This document shows positions 30,473-40,400 of a stretch of DNA of 64,000 nucleotides, in pieces. Each line of letters begins with the position of its first letter. The first letter of the stretch is position 1. The notes beneath the pieces were generated by a model. It did not search any database. It had not been told where the DNA came from and saw nothing but the letters and a program-made list of their open reading frames with translations. The DNA is from Streptacidiphilus sp. P02-A3a. GTDB taxonomy: Bacteria > Actinomycetota > Actinomycetes > Streptomycetales > Streptomycetaceae. The DNA is taken from the NCBI RefSeq assembly GCF_014084105.1, contig NZ_CP048289.1:1745922-1809921 (forward strand), in the 5' to 3' direction. A program made the position numbers and the translations under genes.

Positions 30473-31702
30473 ATGCCCTCCGCGCTCCCTGACGGCGAAG
30501 CCGTCCCCGTCGACGGCGCCCTGCCCGAGCCCGCCCTGCGCGAGCTCGGGCAGCGGCCCTTCGGCTTCTACGTCCACGTCCCGTACTGCGCCACCCGCTG
30601 CGGGTACTGCGACTTCAACACCTACACCGCGAGCGAGCTGCACGCGTCCGGGGCGGTCGCCTCGCAGGAGACCTACGCGGACAACCTGGTGGCCGAGGTC
30701 CGGCACGCCCGCCGGGTGCTCGGCGACGCCGACGCGCCGGTACGCACGGTGTTCTTCGGCGGCGGCACCCCGACCCTGCTCCCGGCCCGCGACCTGGTCC
30801 GGATGCTGGCCGCGATCCGGGACGAGTTCGGCCTGGCGCCGGACGCCGAGGTCACCACCGAGGCCAATCCGGAGTCGGTGGACCCGGCCTACCTGGCGGA
30901 GCTGCGCGCGGGCGGTTTCAACCGGCTCAGCTTCGGCATGCAGAGCGCCCGGCCGCACGTGCTGCGGCTGCTGGACCGGCGGCACACCCCGGGCCGCCCG
31001 GAGGCCTGCGTGGCCCAGGCCAGGACCGAGGGCTTCGAGCACGTCAACCTGGACCTGATCTACGGCACCCCGGGGGAGAGCGACGACGACTGGCGGGCCT
31101 CGCTGGAGGCGGCGCTGGGCGCGGGCCCGGACCATGTCTCGGCCTACGCGCTGATCGTCGAGGAGGGCACCCGGCTGGCCGCGCGGATCCGCCGCGGCGA
31201 GATCCCGATGACCGACGACGACGTCCACGCCGACCGCTACCTGATCGCCGAGGAACTGCTCAGCGCCGCCGGGCTGCACTGGTACGAGGTGTCCAACTGG
31301 GCGACCGGGCCGCGGGCCCGCTGCCGCCACAACGAGCTGTACTGGACCGGCGCGGACTGGTGGGGCGCGGGCCCCGGCGCGCACAGCCACGTCGGGGGCG
31401 TGCGCTGGTGGAACGCCAAGCACCCGGCGGCGTACGCGCGGGCGCTCGCCGAGGGCCGCACGCCCGCGCAGGGGCGCGAGCGGCTGAGTGCGGAGGACCG
31501 CCGGGTCGAGCGGATCCTGCTGGAGCTGCGCCTGGCCGACGGCTGCCCGCTGGAGCTGCTGCACCGGGCGGGCCGCGAGGCCGCCGACCGCGCCCTCGCC
31601 GACGGTCTGCTGGCGGCCGGGCCGTACGCCGAGGGGCTGGCGGTGCTGACGCTGCGCGGACGGCTGCTGGCCGACGCCGTGGTGCGGGACCTGGTGGACT
31701 GA
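30473..31702 (+). CDS. hemW: radical SAM heme chaperone HemW
   Basis: A 409-aa radical SAM protein. The cluster motif C39-ATR-C43-GY-C46 and FFGGGTPTLL are followed by the HemW-type C-terminal domain (RCRHNELYW, GAGPGAHSHVGG). It is often annotated as oxygen-independent coproporphyrinogen oxidase, but the lepA-hemW-hrcA setting fits the heme chaperone. The ATG at 30473 agrees with where homologues begin (MPSALPDGE). The GGAGG just before it is only one base away, so an in-frame ATG at 30464 remains possible. Confidence 0.93.
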   Translation: MPSALPDGEAVPVDGALPEPALRELGQRPFGFYVHVPYCATRCGYCDFNTYTASELHASGAVASQETYADNLVAEVRHARRVLGDADAPVRTVFFGGGTPTLLPARDLVRMLAAIRDEFGLAPDAEVTTEANPESVDPAYLAELRAGGFNRLSFGMQSARPHVLRLLDRRHTPGRPEACVAQARTEGFEHVNLDLIYGTPGESDDDWRASLEAALGAGPDHVSAYALIVEEGTRLAARIRRGEIPMTDDDVHADRYLIAEELLSAAGLHWYEVSNWATGPRARCRHNELYWTGADWWGAGPGAHSHVGGVRWWNAKHPAAYARALAEGRTPAQGRERLSAEDRRVERILLELRLADGCPLELLHRAGREAADRALADGLLAAGPYAEGLAVLTLRGRLLADAVVRDLVD

Positions 31703-31791
31703 ACGCCCTGCGCTGAACGCCCTGCGCCGAACGCCCTGCGCCGAACGCCCTGCGCCGAACGCCCTGCGCCGAACGCCCTGCGCCGAACGCC
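31701..31791. repeat. 14-bp tandem repeat joining two convergent stop codons
   Basis: 6.5 copies of GAACGCCCTGCGCC (the first ends in T). The array begins inside the hemW stop codon and ends inside the stop codon of the convergent DUF3097 gene. The unit length is not a multiple of three, and the array fills the entire intergenic gap. No other repeat of this unit is visible in the window. Confidence 0.92.
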
Positions 31792-32639
31792 TAGGGGGCG
31801 GGTGCGGTGACGAAGTCGATCAGCTCCTCGACCCGGCCCAGCAGCGCCGGGTCGAGGTCGCGGAAGGAGTTCACCGAGGCCAGGATCCGCCGCCAGGCGT
31901 CCCTGGTGTCGGCCGGCCAGCCGAGGCGGCGGCAGACGCCCAGCTTCCACTCCTCCCCGCGCGGCACCTGCGGCCAGGCCGCGATGCCGACCGAGGCGGG
32001 CCGCACCGCCGCCCAGACGTCGATGTAGGGGTGGCCGACGATCAGCACGTCGGCCCCGCTCACCCGCTCCGCGATCCGTGACTCCTTGCTGCCCGGGACC
32101 AGGTGGTCCACCAGCACGCCGAGCCGCCGCCCCGGCTCCGGGGCGAACTCGGCGACGATCGCCGGGAGGTCGTCGATCCCCTCCAGGTACTCCACCACCA
32201 CGCCCTCGATCCGCAGGTCGTCGCCCCAGACCCGCTCGACCAGCTCGGCGTCGTGCTTGCCCTCCACATAGATCCGGCTGGGCAGCGCCACCCGCGCCCG
32301 CGCCCCGGGGACCGCCACCGAGCCGGAGGCGGTCCGGGTCGGCCGGGCCGGAGCGGCGGCCGCCGCTCCGGCGGGCCGGACCAGGGTGACCGGCTTGCCG
32401 TCGATCAGGAAGCCGCCCGGGGTCAGCGGGAACACCCGCAGCTTGCGGTGCCGGTCCTCCAGCGTGACGGTGAGGCCCTCGGCGGTCTTCTCGCAGCGCA
32501 GCACCGCGCCGCAGAAGCCGGTGGTCACCTCCTCCACCACCAGGTCCCGCTCGGCGGGCACCTCGGGCGGGGGTGTGGAGCGCTTCCAGGGCGGGGTCAG
32601 GTCCGGGCCGTAGCGGCGGGACGCGGGGGTCGCGGTCAC
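31791..32639 (-). CDS. DUF3097 family protein with a TOPRIM-like motif
   Basis: A 282-aa conserved actinobacterial protein of unknown function. The first 90 residues look like a beta-rich domain, followed by an Ala/Pro linker. The second half opens with SRIYVEGKHDAELVERVWG, where E126-G-K-H-D130 resembles the TOPRIM Glu motif, and later has LGVLVDHLVPG (D178). The TOPRIM assignment is my reading, not an established one. The GTG overlaps the pspAB stop by 4 nt, so it is coupled to it. Confidence 0.82.
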   Translation of the reverse strand: MTATPASRRYGPDLTPPWKRSTPPPEVPAERDLVVEEVTTGFCGAVLRCEKTAEGLTVTLEDRHRKLRVFPLTPGGFLIDGKPVTLVRPAGAAAAAPARPTRTASGSVAVPGARARVALPSRIYVEGKHDAELVERVWGDDLRIEGVVVEYLEGIDDLPAIVAEFAPEPGRRLGVLVDHLVPGSKESRIAERVSGADVLIVGHPYIDVWAAVRPASVGIAAWPQVPRGEEWKLGVCRRLGWPADTRDAWRRILASVNSFRDLDPALLGRVEELIDFVTAPAP

Positions 32640-33217
32640 AGGCCGGGCGCTCCCCAGACCGGGAACCAGCGGGTCAGCTCCTGCTCGACCCGCAGGTCGT
32701 TGCCGAGCATCGCCTTGATCTGGATCTCCAGCGGGTTGTCCCGCTTCTCGCCCGGCAGCGGCGCGAACGGGTAGAAGCTGCCGCGCTTGTACAGGTAGAC
32801 CAGGGCCAGCTTCCGCCCCTGGACGTCGCTGAAGTTCACCAGCGAGCAGAGCAGCTGCGGCCCGAAGCCGGTGCTCTCCAGCGCGCTGTTCACCGCGTGC
32901 ACGTCGTTGACCAGCGAGACGATGTCGTCCGGGGAGTGCCGCGAGGTCAGCCAGGTGTAGCCGTAGTCGTCCCGGGTCGGCTCGATCGGGATGTGCCCCT
33001 CGGTGCCGGTGTCGGCGTCCAGCAGCGCCTGGACGTCCTGCTGGATCTGGGCGAAGGCGCCGCCCTCGACGGCGGCGAAGCAGACCGAGCCGACGCCGGT
33101 GGGCTTGAACCCGGCGGCGGCCTCCAGCGTGATCGCGGCCGAGGGCAGGCCGAACAGCTGGTCCAGATTGGGCTTGACGGGCTTGGTGCGGCCGAGCAGG
33201 GCGTCCAGGAAGCCCAT
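32636..33217 (-). CDS. pspAB: PspA-associated protein PspAB
   Basis: A 193-aa soluble protein. MGFLDALLGRTKPVKP, LDQLFGLPSAAITLE and RKLALVYLYKRGSFYPFAP match the PspAB family, which accompanies PspA/membrane-stress systems in actinobacteria. Its place between htpX (upstream) and a coupled DUF3097 gene supports a membrane protein quality-control role. No pspA gene is in the window. Confidence 0.85.
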   Translation of the reverse strand: MGFLDALLGRTKPVKPNLDQLFGLPSAAITLEAAAGFKPTGVGSVCFAAVEGGAFAQIQQDVQALLDADTGTEGHIPIEPTRDDYGYTWLTSRHSPDDIVSLVNDVHAVNSALESTGFGPQLLCSLVNFSDVQGRKLALVYLYKRGSFYPFAPLPGEKRDNPLEIQIKAMLGNDLRVEQELTRWFPVWGAPGL

Positions 33218-33290
33218 GGGGTCAGCTCCTCGTACAGCGTGAAGGCAGTCAGTGACGGAAAGCGGGGGGAAGCGAGGGGCGGGGCGGGGA

Positions 33291-34208
33291 CTACTGGCGG
33301 CCGAGCTCGGCGGTGATCCGGCCCAGCTGCTCCAGCCGCTTCTCCAGCGTGGGGTGGGTCGAGAAGGCGTTGCTCATGGCCTCGCTCGGCTTGAGCGCCG
33401 GGGCGAAGTAGAAGGCGTTGAAGGGCTGCGCGCGGCGCAGGTCCTGGGTGGGGATGGCCGCCATCTGCCCGGTGACCTTGGTCAGCGCCGAGGCCAGGGC
33501 CGACGGCCGACCGGTCAGCAGCGCCGCCGAGCGGTCGGCGGACAGCTCGCGGTAGCGGGAGAGCATCCGGGTCAGCAGGAAGCTGATGGCGTAGGCGACC
33601 GCGCTCACGGCGATCACCACCAGCATGATCATGCCGCTGTTGTCGTCCCGGTTGTCGCGCCGGTCGAAGCCGCCGAACATCCCGAACTGGAGGCCGACCC
33701 GGGTGATCACCCCGGCCAGCACGCCCAGGAAGCCCGCGATGGTCATCACCATCACGTCCTTGTGGGCCACGTGCGAGAGCTCGTGCGCGAGCACGCCCTC
33801 CAGTTCGGCGGGCTCCAGTCGGCGCAGCAGGCCGGTAGTGACGCACACCACAGCGTTCTTCTCGTTACGGCCGGTCGCGAAGGCGTTCGGCACGTCGCTC
33901 TGCGCCACCGCGACCCGCGGCTTCTGCATGTCGGCCAGCGCGCACAGCCGGTCCACGGCCCCGTGCAGCTCCGGGAACTCCTGCGGGGTGACCTCGTGCG
34001 CTCCCATGCTGAACGCGGCGATCTTGTCGCTGAACCAGAACTGGGCGATGAACAGGCCGCCGGCGACGATGACGATGATCGGCCAGGCCCCCTTGAGCAG
34101 TACCAGCAGCACGCCCACGAAGACCACGTAGAGCAGTCCGATCAGAAACATGGTGACGAGCATGCGGTTGGTCAAGCCGCGGTCGGGTGCGAAGCGTGTC
34201 CTGGCCAT
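33291..34208 (-). CDS. htpX: membrane zinc metalloprotease HtpX
   Basis: A 305-aa M48 protease. Two N-terminal helices (about 15-60) precede the catalytic motif H142-E-L-S-H146. Two further helices (about 155-170 and 195-215) follow, then ELSADRSAALLTG with the third metal ligand, and SNAFSTHPTLEKRLEQL at the end. It degrades damaged membrane proteins. It is the first gene of htpX-pspAB-DUF3097. Confidence 0.95.
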   Translation of the reverse strand: MARTRFAPDRGLTNRMLVTMFLIGLLYVVFVGVLLVLLKGAWPIIVIVAGGLFIAQFWFSDKIAAFSMGAHEVTPQEFPELHGAVDRLCALADMQKPRVAVAQSDVPNAFATGRNEKNAVVCVTTGLLRRLEPAELEGVLAHELSHVAHKDVMVMTIAGFLGVLAGVITRVGLQFGMFGGFDRRDNRDDNSGMIMLVVIAVSAVAYAISFLLTRMLSRYRELSADRSAALLTGRPSALASALTKVTGQMAAIPTQDLRRAQPFNAFYFAPALKPSEAMSNAFSTHPTLEKRLEQLGRITAELGRQ

Positions 34209-34333
34209 GGCCCCTCCTCAAATATGTGCCTTCACTGACAATTCTGCCCTGCCGGGTCTACCCACAAGTACGTCCGGGGCGGCCCGGCCGTTCCGGTGGC
34301 GCACCCTTCCGCCTTACACTGGCCGGACGGGTG

Positions 34334-34360
34334 CTGGCACTCCCAGAACCAGAGTGCCAG
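34334..34360 (+). promoter_or_regulatory. CIRCE operator (HrcA binding site)
   Basis: The inverted repeat CTGGCACTC-N9-GAGTGCCAG keeps the CIRCE architecture (9-9-9) and core GCACTC/GAGTGC. The outer TTA/TAA of the consensus is changed to CTG/CAG symmetrically. It lies 31 bp before hrcA. Confidence 0.9.
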
Positions 34361-34391
34361 AACCGACCGAACGTCAGGAGGTGCGTGCCCC

Positions 34392-35423
34392 GTGCATGAG
34401 GAGCGCAAGCTCGACGACCGCAAGCTCGCGGTGCTGCGTGCCATCGTGCAGGACTACGTGGGCACCGAGGAACCCGTTGGTTCCAAGGCCTTGGTGGAAC
34501 GCCACAATCTCGGCGTGTCCCCGGCCACGGTGCGTAACGACATGGCCGCACTGGAGGACGAGGGCTACATCCACCAGCCGCACACCAGCGCCGGCCGGGT
34601 GCCCACGGACAAGGGCTACCGGTTGTTCGTCGACCGGTTGACCGAGGTCAAGCCGCTGTCCGGGGCGGAACGCCGCGCCATCACCAGCTTCCTCGACCAC
34701 GCCCTGGACCTCGACGACGTGGTGGCCCGCACCGTGCGGCTGCTGGCGCAGCTGACCCGGCAGGTCGCCGTCGTCCAGTACCCCTCCCTGTCCCGTTCCG
34801 CGGTTCGCCATGTCGAGTTGGTCTCACTGACCCCCACCAGGGTGATGCTGGTGCTGATCACCGACACCGGGCGGGTCGAGCAGCGGCTGATCGACTGCCC
34901 GGTGGCCGTCGGCGAGACCGTGCTGGCCGACCTGCGGGCGCGGCTCAACAGCCGGGCCGGCGGCCAGCGCTTCGCCGAGGTGCCGACGCTGCTCCAGGAC
35001 CTGCCGGAGGCCTTCGAACGCGAGGACCGGGGGGCCGTCACGGCGGTGCTCTCCACCCTGTTCGAAGCACTGGCCGAGCAGACCGAGGAGCGGATCATGC
35101 TGGGCGGCACCGCCAACCTGACCCGCTTCCCGCACGACTTCCCGCTCACCATCGCCCCGGTGCTGGAGGCCCTGGAGGAGCAGGTGATCCTGCTGAAGCT
35201 GCTCGGGGAGACCGGCGACGCGGGCATGATGGTTCGGATCGGCCGGGAGAACGCCTACGAGGGGCTGAATTCCACGTCGGTCGTGTCGGTGGGCTACGGT
35301 TCGGGCGACGAGACCGTCGCCAAACTGGGCGTGGTCGGGCCGACGCGGATGGACTACCCGGGCACCATGGGCGCCGTCCGGGCGGTGGCACGATATGTCG
35401 GCCAGATTCTGGCGGCGTCCTAG
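34392..35423 (+). CDS. hrcA: heat-inducible transcription repressor HrcA
   Basis: A 343-aa repressor of chaperone genes. The N-terminal winged helix has [31 protein letters not shown]; the GAF-like middle and dimerisation domains follow. The GTG at 34392 has AGGAGGTG about nine bases upstream and translates as [11 protein letters not shown]. It is preceded by its own CIRCE and followed 60 bp later by dnaJ. Confidence 0.97.
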   Translation: MHEERKLDDRKLAVLRAIVQDYVGTEEPVGSKALVERHNLGVSPATVRNDMAALEDEGYIHQPHTSAGRVPTDKGYRLFVDRLTEVKPLSGAERRAITSFLDHALDLDDVVARTVRLLAQLTRQVAVVQYPSLSRSAVRHVELVSLTPTRVMLVLITDTGRVEQRLIDCPVAVGETVLADLRARLNSRAGGQRFAEVPTLLQDLPEAFEREDRGAVTAVLSTLFEALAEQTEERIMLGGTANLTRFPHDFPLTIAPVLEALEEQVILLKLLGETGDAGMMVRIGRENAYEGLNSTSVVSVGYGSGDETVAKLGVVGPTRMDYPGTMGAVRAVARYVGQILAAS

Positions 35424-35483
35424 GGTCCTTGCTGAGCTGGATACTGGAACGTCGGCGCGAACGGAAACAAGCGGAGCATTTTG

Positions 35484-36629
35484 GTGGCCACGGACTACTA
35501 CGCGGTACTCGGCGTCCGGCGTGACGCGGGTCAGGACGAGATCAAGAAGGCGTTCCGCCGACTGGCGCGCGAACTCCATCCCGATGTCAACCCCGACCCG
35601 AAGACCCAGGAGCGGTTCAAGGAGATCAACGCCGCCTACGAGGTCCTCTCCGATCCCAACAAGCGGCAGATCTACGACCTCGGCGGCGACCCGCTGTCCG
35701 CGAGCGGCGGCGGCGCGGGGCCGGGCGGCTTCGGCGCGGGCGCGGGCTTCGGCTTCAGCGACATCATGGACGCCTTCTTCGGCGGCGCGGCCGGCGGCCA
35801 GCGCGGGCCGCGCTCGCGGACCCGGCGCGGCCAGGACGCGATGATCCGGATCGACATCGACCTCGAAGAGGCCGCGTTCGGTACCACCAAGGACATCCAG
35901 GTCGACACCGCCGTCGTCTGCACCACCTGCAACGGCGAGGGCGCGGCCCCCGGCACCTCCGCCCAGACCTGTGACATGTGCCGCGGCCGGGGCGAGGTGT
36001 CGCAGGTCACCCGGTCCTTCCTGGGCCAGGTGATGACCTCCCGTCCGTGCCCGCAGTGCCAGGGCTTCGGCACCGTGGTGCCCACCCCCTGCCCCGAGTG
36101 CGCGGGCGACGGCCGGGTCCGCGCCCGGCGCACGCTGACCGTGAAGATCCCGGCCGGTGTCGACAACGGCACCCGGATCCAGCTCGCGGGCGAGGGCGAG
36201 GTCGGCCCGGGCGGCGGCCCGGCCGGCGACCTGTACGTGGAGATCAGCGAGAACGCGCACTCCACCTTCCAGCGCCGCGGCGACGACCTGCACTGCACGG
36301 TCACCCTGCCGATGACCGCCGCCTCGCTGGGTACCAAGGTGCCGCTGGAGACCCTGGACGGCACCGTCGAGATCGACGTCCGCCCGGGCACCCAGTCCGG
36401 TCAGTCCATCCCGCTGCACGGGCGGGGCATCACCCACCTGCGCGGCGGCGGCCGGGGCGACCTGATAGTGCACGTCGAGGTGCAGACCCCGAGCAAGCTC
36501 GACGCCGACCAGGAGGAGCTGCTGCGGCGGCTCGCCAAGCTGCGCGGCGAGGAGCGTCCCTCGGGCACCTTCGCGCCCGGGCAGCAGGGCCTGTTCTCGC
36601 GCCTCAAGGACGCCTTCAACGGCCGCTAG
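35484..36629 (+). CDS. dnaJ: chaperone DnaJ (the HrcA-linked copy)
   Basis: A 381-aa type I J-protein. The J domain has H32-P-D34, followed by a Gly/Phe-rich linker. Four CxxCxGxG-type zinc motifs run [24 protein letters not shown] and CPECAGDG. The C-terminal peptide-binding domains follow. The GTG at 35484 has GGAG seven bases upstream. It stimulates DnaK ATPase; in actinobacteria this copy is under HrcA. Confidence 0.97.
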   Translation: MATDYYAVLGVRRDAGQDEIKKAFRRLARELHPDVNPDPKTQERFKEINAAYEVLSDPNKRQIYDLGGDPLSASGGGAGPGGFGAGAGFGFSDIMDAFFGGAAGGQRGPRSRTRRGQDAMIRIDIDLEEAAFGTTKDIQVDTAVVCTTCNGEGAAPGTSAQTCDMCRGRGEVSQVTRSFLGQVMTSRPCPQCQGFGTVVPTPCPECAGDGRVRARRTLTVKIPAGVDNGTRIQLAGEGEVGPGGGPAGDLYVEISENAHSTFQRRGDDLHCTVTLPMTAASLGTKVPLETLDGTVEIDVRPGTQSGQSIPLHGRGITHLRGGGRGDLIVHVEVQTPSKLDADQEELLRRLAKLRGEERPSGTFAPGQQGLFSRLKDAFNGR

Positions 36630-36692
36630 CGGCGATCACGGCCGTTCGGCCGGTACCGCCGGTGGATCCGCACAACCTGGGAGTACGTACCC

Positions 36693-37436
36693 GTGACCGC
36701 CCCCGTCTTCGTGGTGGAGACCGCTCGGCTGGCCCCCGTCGGCGCGGTCGTCCGCTTGGACGGCGCCGAGGGCCGCCACGCCGTGGCGGTCCGGCGGCTC
36801 GCCGTCGGTGAGCAGCTGGTGCTGACCGACGGCGCGGGGGCGGGGGTCTTCGGCAGCGTCGTCGGCGTGCTCGGCAAGGACGCGCTGGAGGTCGAGGTCG
36901 CCCGGGTGCTCACCGAGCCGGAGCCGGAGCTGCGGCTGACCGTGGTCCAGGCGCTGCCCAAGGGCGACCGGGGCGAACTGGCGGTGGAGCTGATGACCGA
37001 GGTCGGCGTGGACCGGGTGGTCCCCTGGGCGGCCTCGCGCTGCATCACCCAGTGGAAGGGCGAGCGCGGCGCCAAGGCGCTGGCCAAGTGGCGCGCCACC
37101 GCCCGCGAGGCGGGCAAGCAGTCGCGTCGGCTGCGCTTCCCCGAGGTCTCCGAGCCGATGAGCACCCGTGAGGTCGCCGGGCTGCTCGGCGGCGCCGCCC
37201 TGGCCGCGGTACTGCACGAGGAGGGCGCGCGCCCGCTGGCGTCCGCGCCGCTGCCGGACGGCGGCGAGCTGGTGCTGGTGGTCGGCCCCGAGGGCGGGGT
37301 CTCCCCGGACGAGCTGGAGCGGTTCGCCGAGGCGGGCGCCGCCCCCTGCCGACTCGGCCCCTCGGTGCTGCGCACCTCCACCGCCGGGGTCGCCGCGGCG
37401 GCCCTGCTGCTGGGCCGCAGCGGGCGCTGGGGCTGA
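36693..37436 (+). CDS. rsmE: 16S rRNA m3U1498 methyltransferase RsmE
   Basis: A 247-aa SPOUT-fold enzyme. The N-terminal PUA-like domain (about 1-70) is followed by the knotted methyltransferase domain with VVPWAASRCI, ARPLASAPLPDGGELVLVVGPEGG and the closing LGPSVLRTSTAGVAA. It follows dnaJ by 63 bp, a standard association. Confidence 0.95.
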   Translation: MTAPVFVVETARLAPVGAVVRLDGAEGRHAVAVRRLAVGEQLVLTDGAGAGVFGSVVGVLGKDALEVEVARVLTEPEPELRLTVVQALPKGDRGELAVELMTEVGVDRVVPWAASRCITQWKGERGAKALAKWRATAREAGKQSRRLRFPEVSEPMSTREVAGLLGGAALAAVLHEEGARPLASAPLPDGGELVLVVGPEGGVSPDELERFAEAGAAPCRLGPSVLRTSTAGVAAAALLLGRSGRWG

Positions 37437-37485
37437 TTGTTCGTATCCCTGTCACACTGTCAGTGGTGGCAGTTATGGTGGCCGG

Positions 37486-40400
37486 ATGACAGCTGATCAG
37501 AGCTATCCGCGATTCCCACACATACATGCTGACCTGGTCACATTCGTGGCGGAAGACGACATCTGGCTGGCCCCGGTGGCCGGTGGCCGGGCCTGGCGGC
37601 TGACGGTTGATCAGACCCCGGTGACCCACCCGCGGTTCTCGCCGGACGGCTCGCTGCTGGCCTGGACCTCGACCAGGGACGGCGCGCCCGAGGTCCACCT
37701 CGCCCCGACCGAGGGCGGACCGGTCCGGCGGCTCAGCCACTGGGGCGACGCGCGGACGGCGGTACGCGGCTGGACGGCCGACGGCGAGGTGCTGGCGGTC
37801 AGCTCCGCCGGGCGGATGTCCCGGTCGCACCCGTGGGCGCACGCGCTGCCGGTGGACGGCGGCCCGGCGCGGGAGCTGCCGTACGGGCGGGTCGGCGGGC
37901 TGGCCGCGGAGCCCGGCGGCGAGCGGGTGCTGCTCGCGTCGCCCGGCTTCGGCATGGAGCCCGCCTACTGGAAGCGCTACCGGGGCGGCCTGGCCGGGAA
38001 GTTGTGGCTGGGGGTGGTCGGCGGCTTCGCCCGGGTGCACGCGGATCTGGACGGCAACCTGGACTCGCCGATGTGGGTGGGCGAGCGGATCGCGTTCCTG
38101 TCGGACCACGAGGGCGTGGGGCAGCTGTGGTCGAGCCTGCCGGACGGCTCGGACCTGCGGCGCCACAGCGACCACGAGTTCTACGCGCGCAACGCGGCGA
38201 CGGACGGTCGGCGGGTGGTCTACCACAGCGGCGGCGAGCTCTGGCTGGTGGAGGACCTGGCGGGCGCCGAGCCGCGACGCCTGGAGGTGCGCCTCGGCGG
38301 GTCGGTGACCGGACGTCAGCCGTACCCGGTGGCGGCGGGCCGCTGGCTGGGCGGTCTTTCGGTGGACGCCGACGGGCGCTCCAGCGTGGTGGAGGTGCGC
38401 GGGAGCATCCACCGGGTGACGCATCGGGACGGCCCGGTGCGGACCCTGTCGGCGGTGCCCGGGGTGCGCAACCGGCTGCCGCAGCGACTTTCTGACGGGA
38501 CGTCGGTGTGGGTGTCCGACGCCGAGGGCGACGACGTGCTGGAGTTCTCGGACGGGCGCCGGGTGCCGGTGGGGCAGTTCAGCCGGGTCGAGGAGCTGGC
38601 GGCGGCGCCGGACGGCTCGAAGGTCGCGATCGCCAACCGCGAGGGCATGGTGCTGCTGGTCGAGGACGACGCGGTGCGCGAGCTCGACCGCAGCGCGTAC
38701 GGCCACTGCACGGGGCTGGCCTTCTCACCGGACTCGCAGTGGCTGGCCTGGTCCCACCCGTTGCAGCAGGAGCTCGGCCCGAGGCAGCTGCGGCTGGCCT
38801 CGCTCGCCGACGGCACCGTCACCGAGCTCACCCCGCAGCGCTTCAGCGACCGCTCCCCGGTGTTCACCCTCGACGGCAAGCACCTGGCCTTCCTGTCGCT
38901 GCGCGACTTCGACCCGGTTTCCGACCAGCACGTCTTCGACGTGTCCTTCCCGCTCGCCTGCCGTCCGCACCTGCTGACCCTTGCGGCGGACACGCTCTCG
39001 CCGTTCGGCCCGCAGCCCGGCGGCCGACCGCTGGGCAAGGGCGGCGGGACCGGGAGCCAGGGCGGCGGGACCGAGCAGCCGGAGCAGGACAACCTGACCC
39101 GGATCGACCTGGAGGGCCTGGCCGACCGGATCGTGCCCTTCCCGGTACCGGCCGGCCGGTACTCCGCGCTGCGCGCGGTCGCCGGCGGCGTGGTCTGGCG
39201 GAACACCCCGCTGGCCGGGAGCCTCGGCAGCGGCCTGGCCACCCCGGACGCCCGGCCGCCGCGCCCCTCGCTGGAGCGGTTCGACTTCACCGCCCGGCGG
39301 TTGGAGACACTGGTGGACGCCCTGGACTCGTTCGAGGTGTCCGGTGACGGCACCCGGCTGGCGGTGGTCGACGCCGGTGCGCTGCGGATCGTCCCGGCGG
39401 ACCGCAAGGCCTCGCCGGAGGACCCGGAGGACTCGGTCGCGGTGGACCTGGCGCGGGTCCGGGTGACGGTGGACCCGGCCGCCGAGTGGCGGCAGATGTT
39501 CGACGAGACCGCCCGGCTGATGCGGGACAACTACTGGCGGGCCGACCTGGGCGGCCTGGACTGGGTGGGCGTGCAGCGCCGCTACCGGCCGCTGGTGGAG
39601 CGGGTCGGCAGCCACGGCGAGCTGGTCGACCTGCTCTGGGAGCTGCACGGCGAGACCGGCACCTCCCACTCGTACGTCTCCCCGGCCGACGGCGGCGGCG
39701 ACGCCAAGCGCCGTCAGGGCCTGCTCGGCGCGGACCTGGTCCGCGAGGGCGACCAGTGGCGGATCGCCCGGGTGCTGCCCGGCGAGTCCTCCGACCCGCG
39801 AGCGCGCTCGCCGCTGGCCGCGCCCGGGGTCAACGTCCGCGCGGGCGACGTGCTGCGGGCGGTGGACGGGCGGCCGGTGGACCCGCTGACCGGTCCCGGC
39901 CCGCTGCTGGTCGGCACCGCCGGGCACCCGGTCGAGCTGACCGTGGCCCCGGCGGCGGGCGGCGACGAACGCACCGTCGTGGTCGTCCCGCTGGCCACCG
40001 ACCAGCCGTTGCGCTACCACGACTGGGTGGCCGGACGCCGGGCGTACGTCCGCGAGCGGTCCGCCGGAAAACTCGGCTACCTGCACGTCCCGGACATGCA
40101 GGCGCTCGGCTGGGCGCAGCTGCACCGCGACCTGCTGGTGGAGATCGCCAAGGACGGCCTGGTCCTGGACACCCGGGACAACGGCGGCGGCAGCTACTCG
40201 CAGCTGATCATCGAGAAGCTGAGCCGCCGCGTCGTCGGCTGGGAGCGGTTCCGCGACTTCGGCTCGATGTCCTACCCGGCCTACGCGCCGCGCGGACCGC
40301 TGGTCTCGGTCGCCGACGAGTTCGCGGGCTCCGACGGCGACATCGTCAACGCCGCGTTCCAGGCGCTGAAGCTGGGCCCGGTGGTCGGCGTCCGCACCTG

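Noticed and set aside
31701..31791. CRISPR array
   Set aside because: 14-bp head-to-tail units have no spacers and there are no cas genes.
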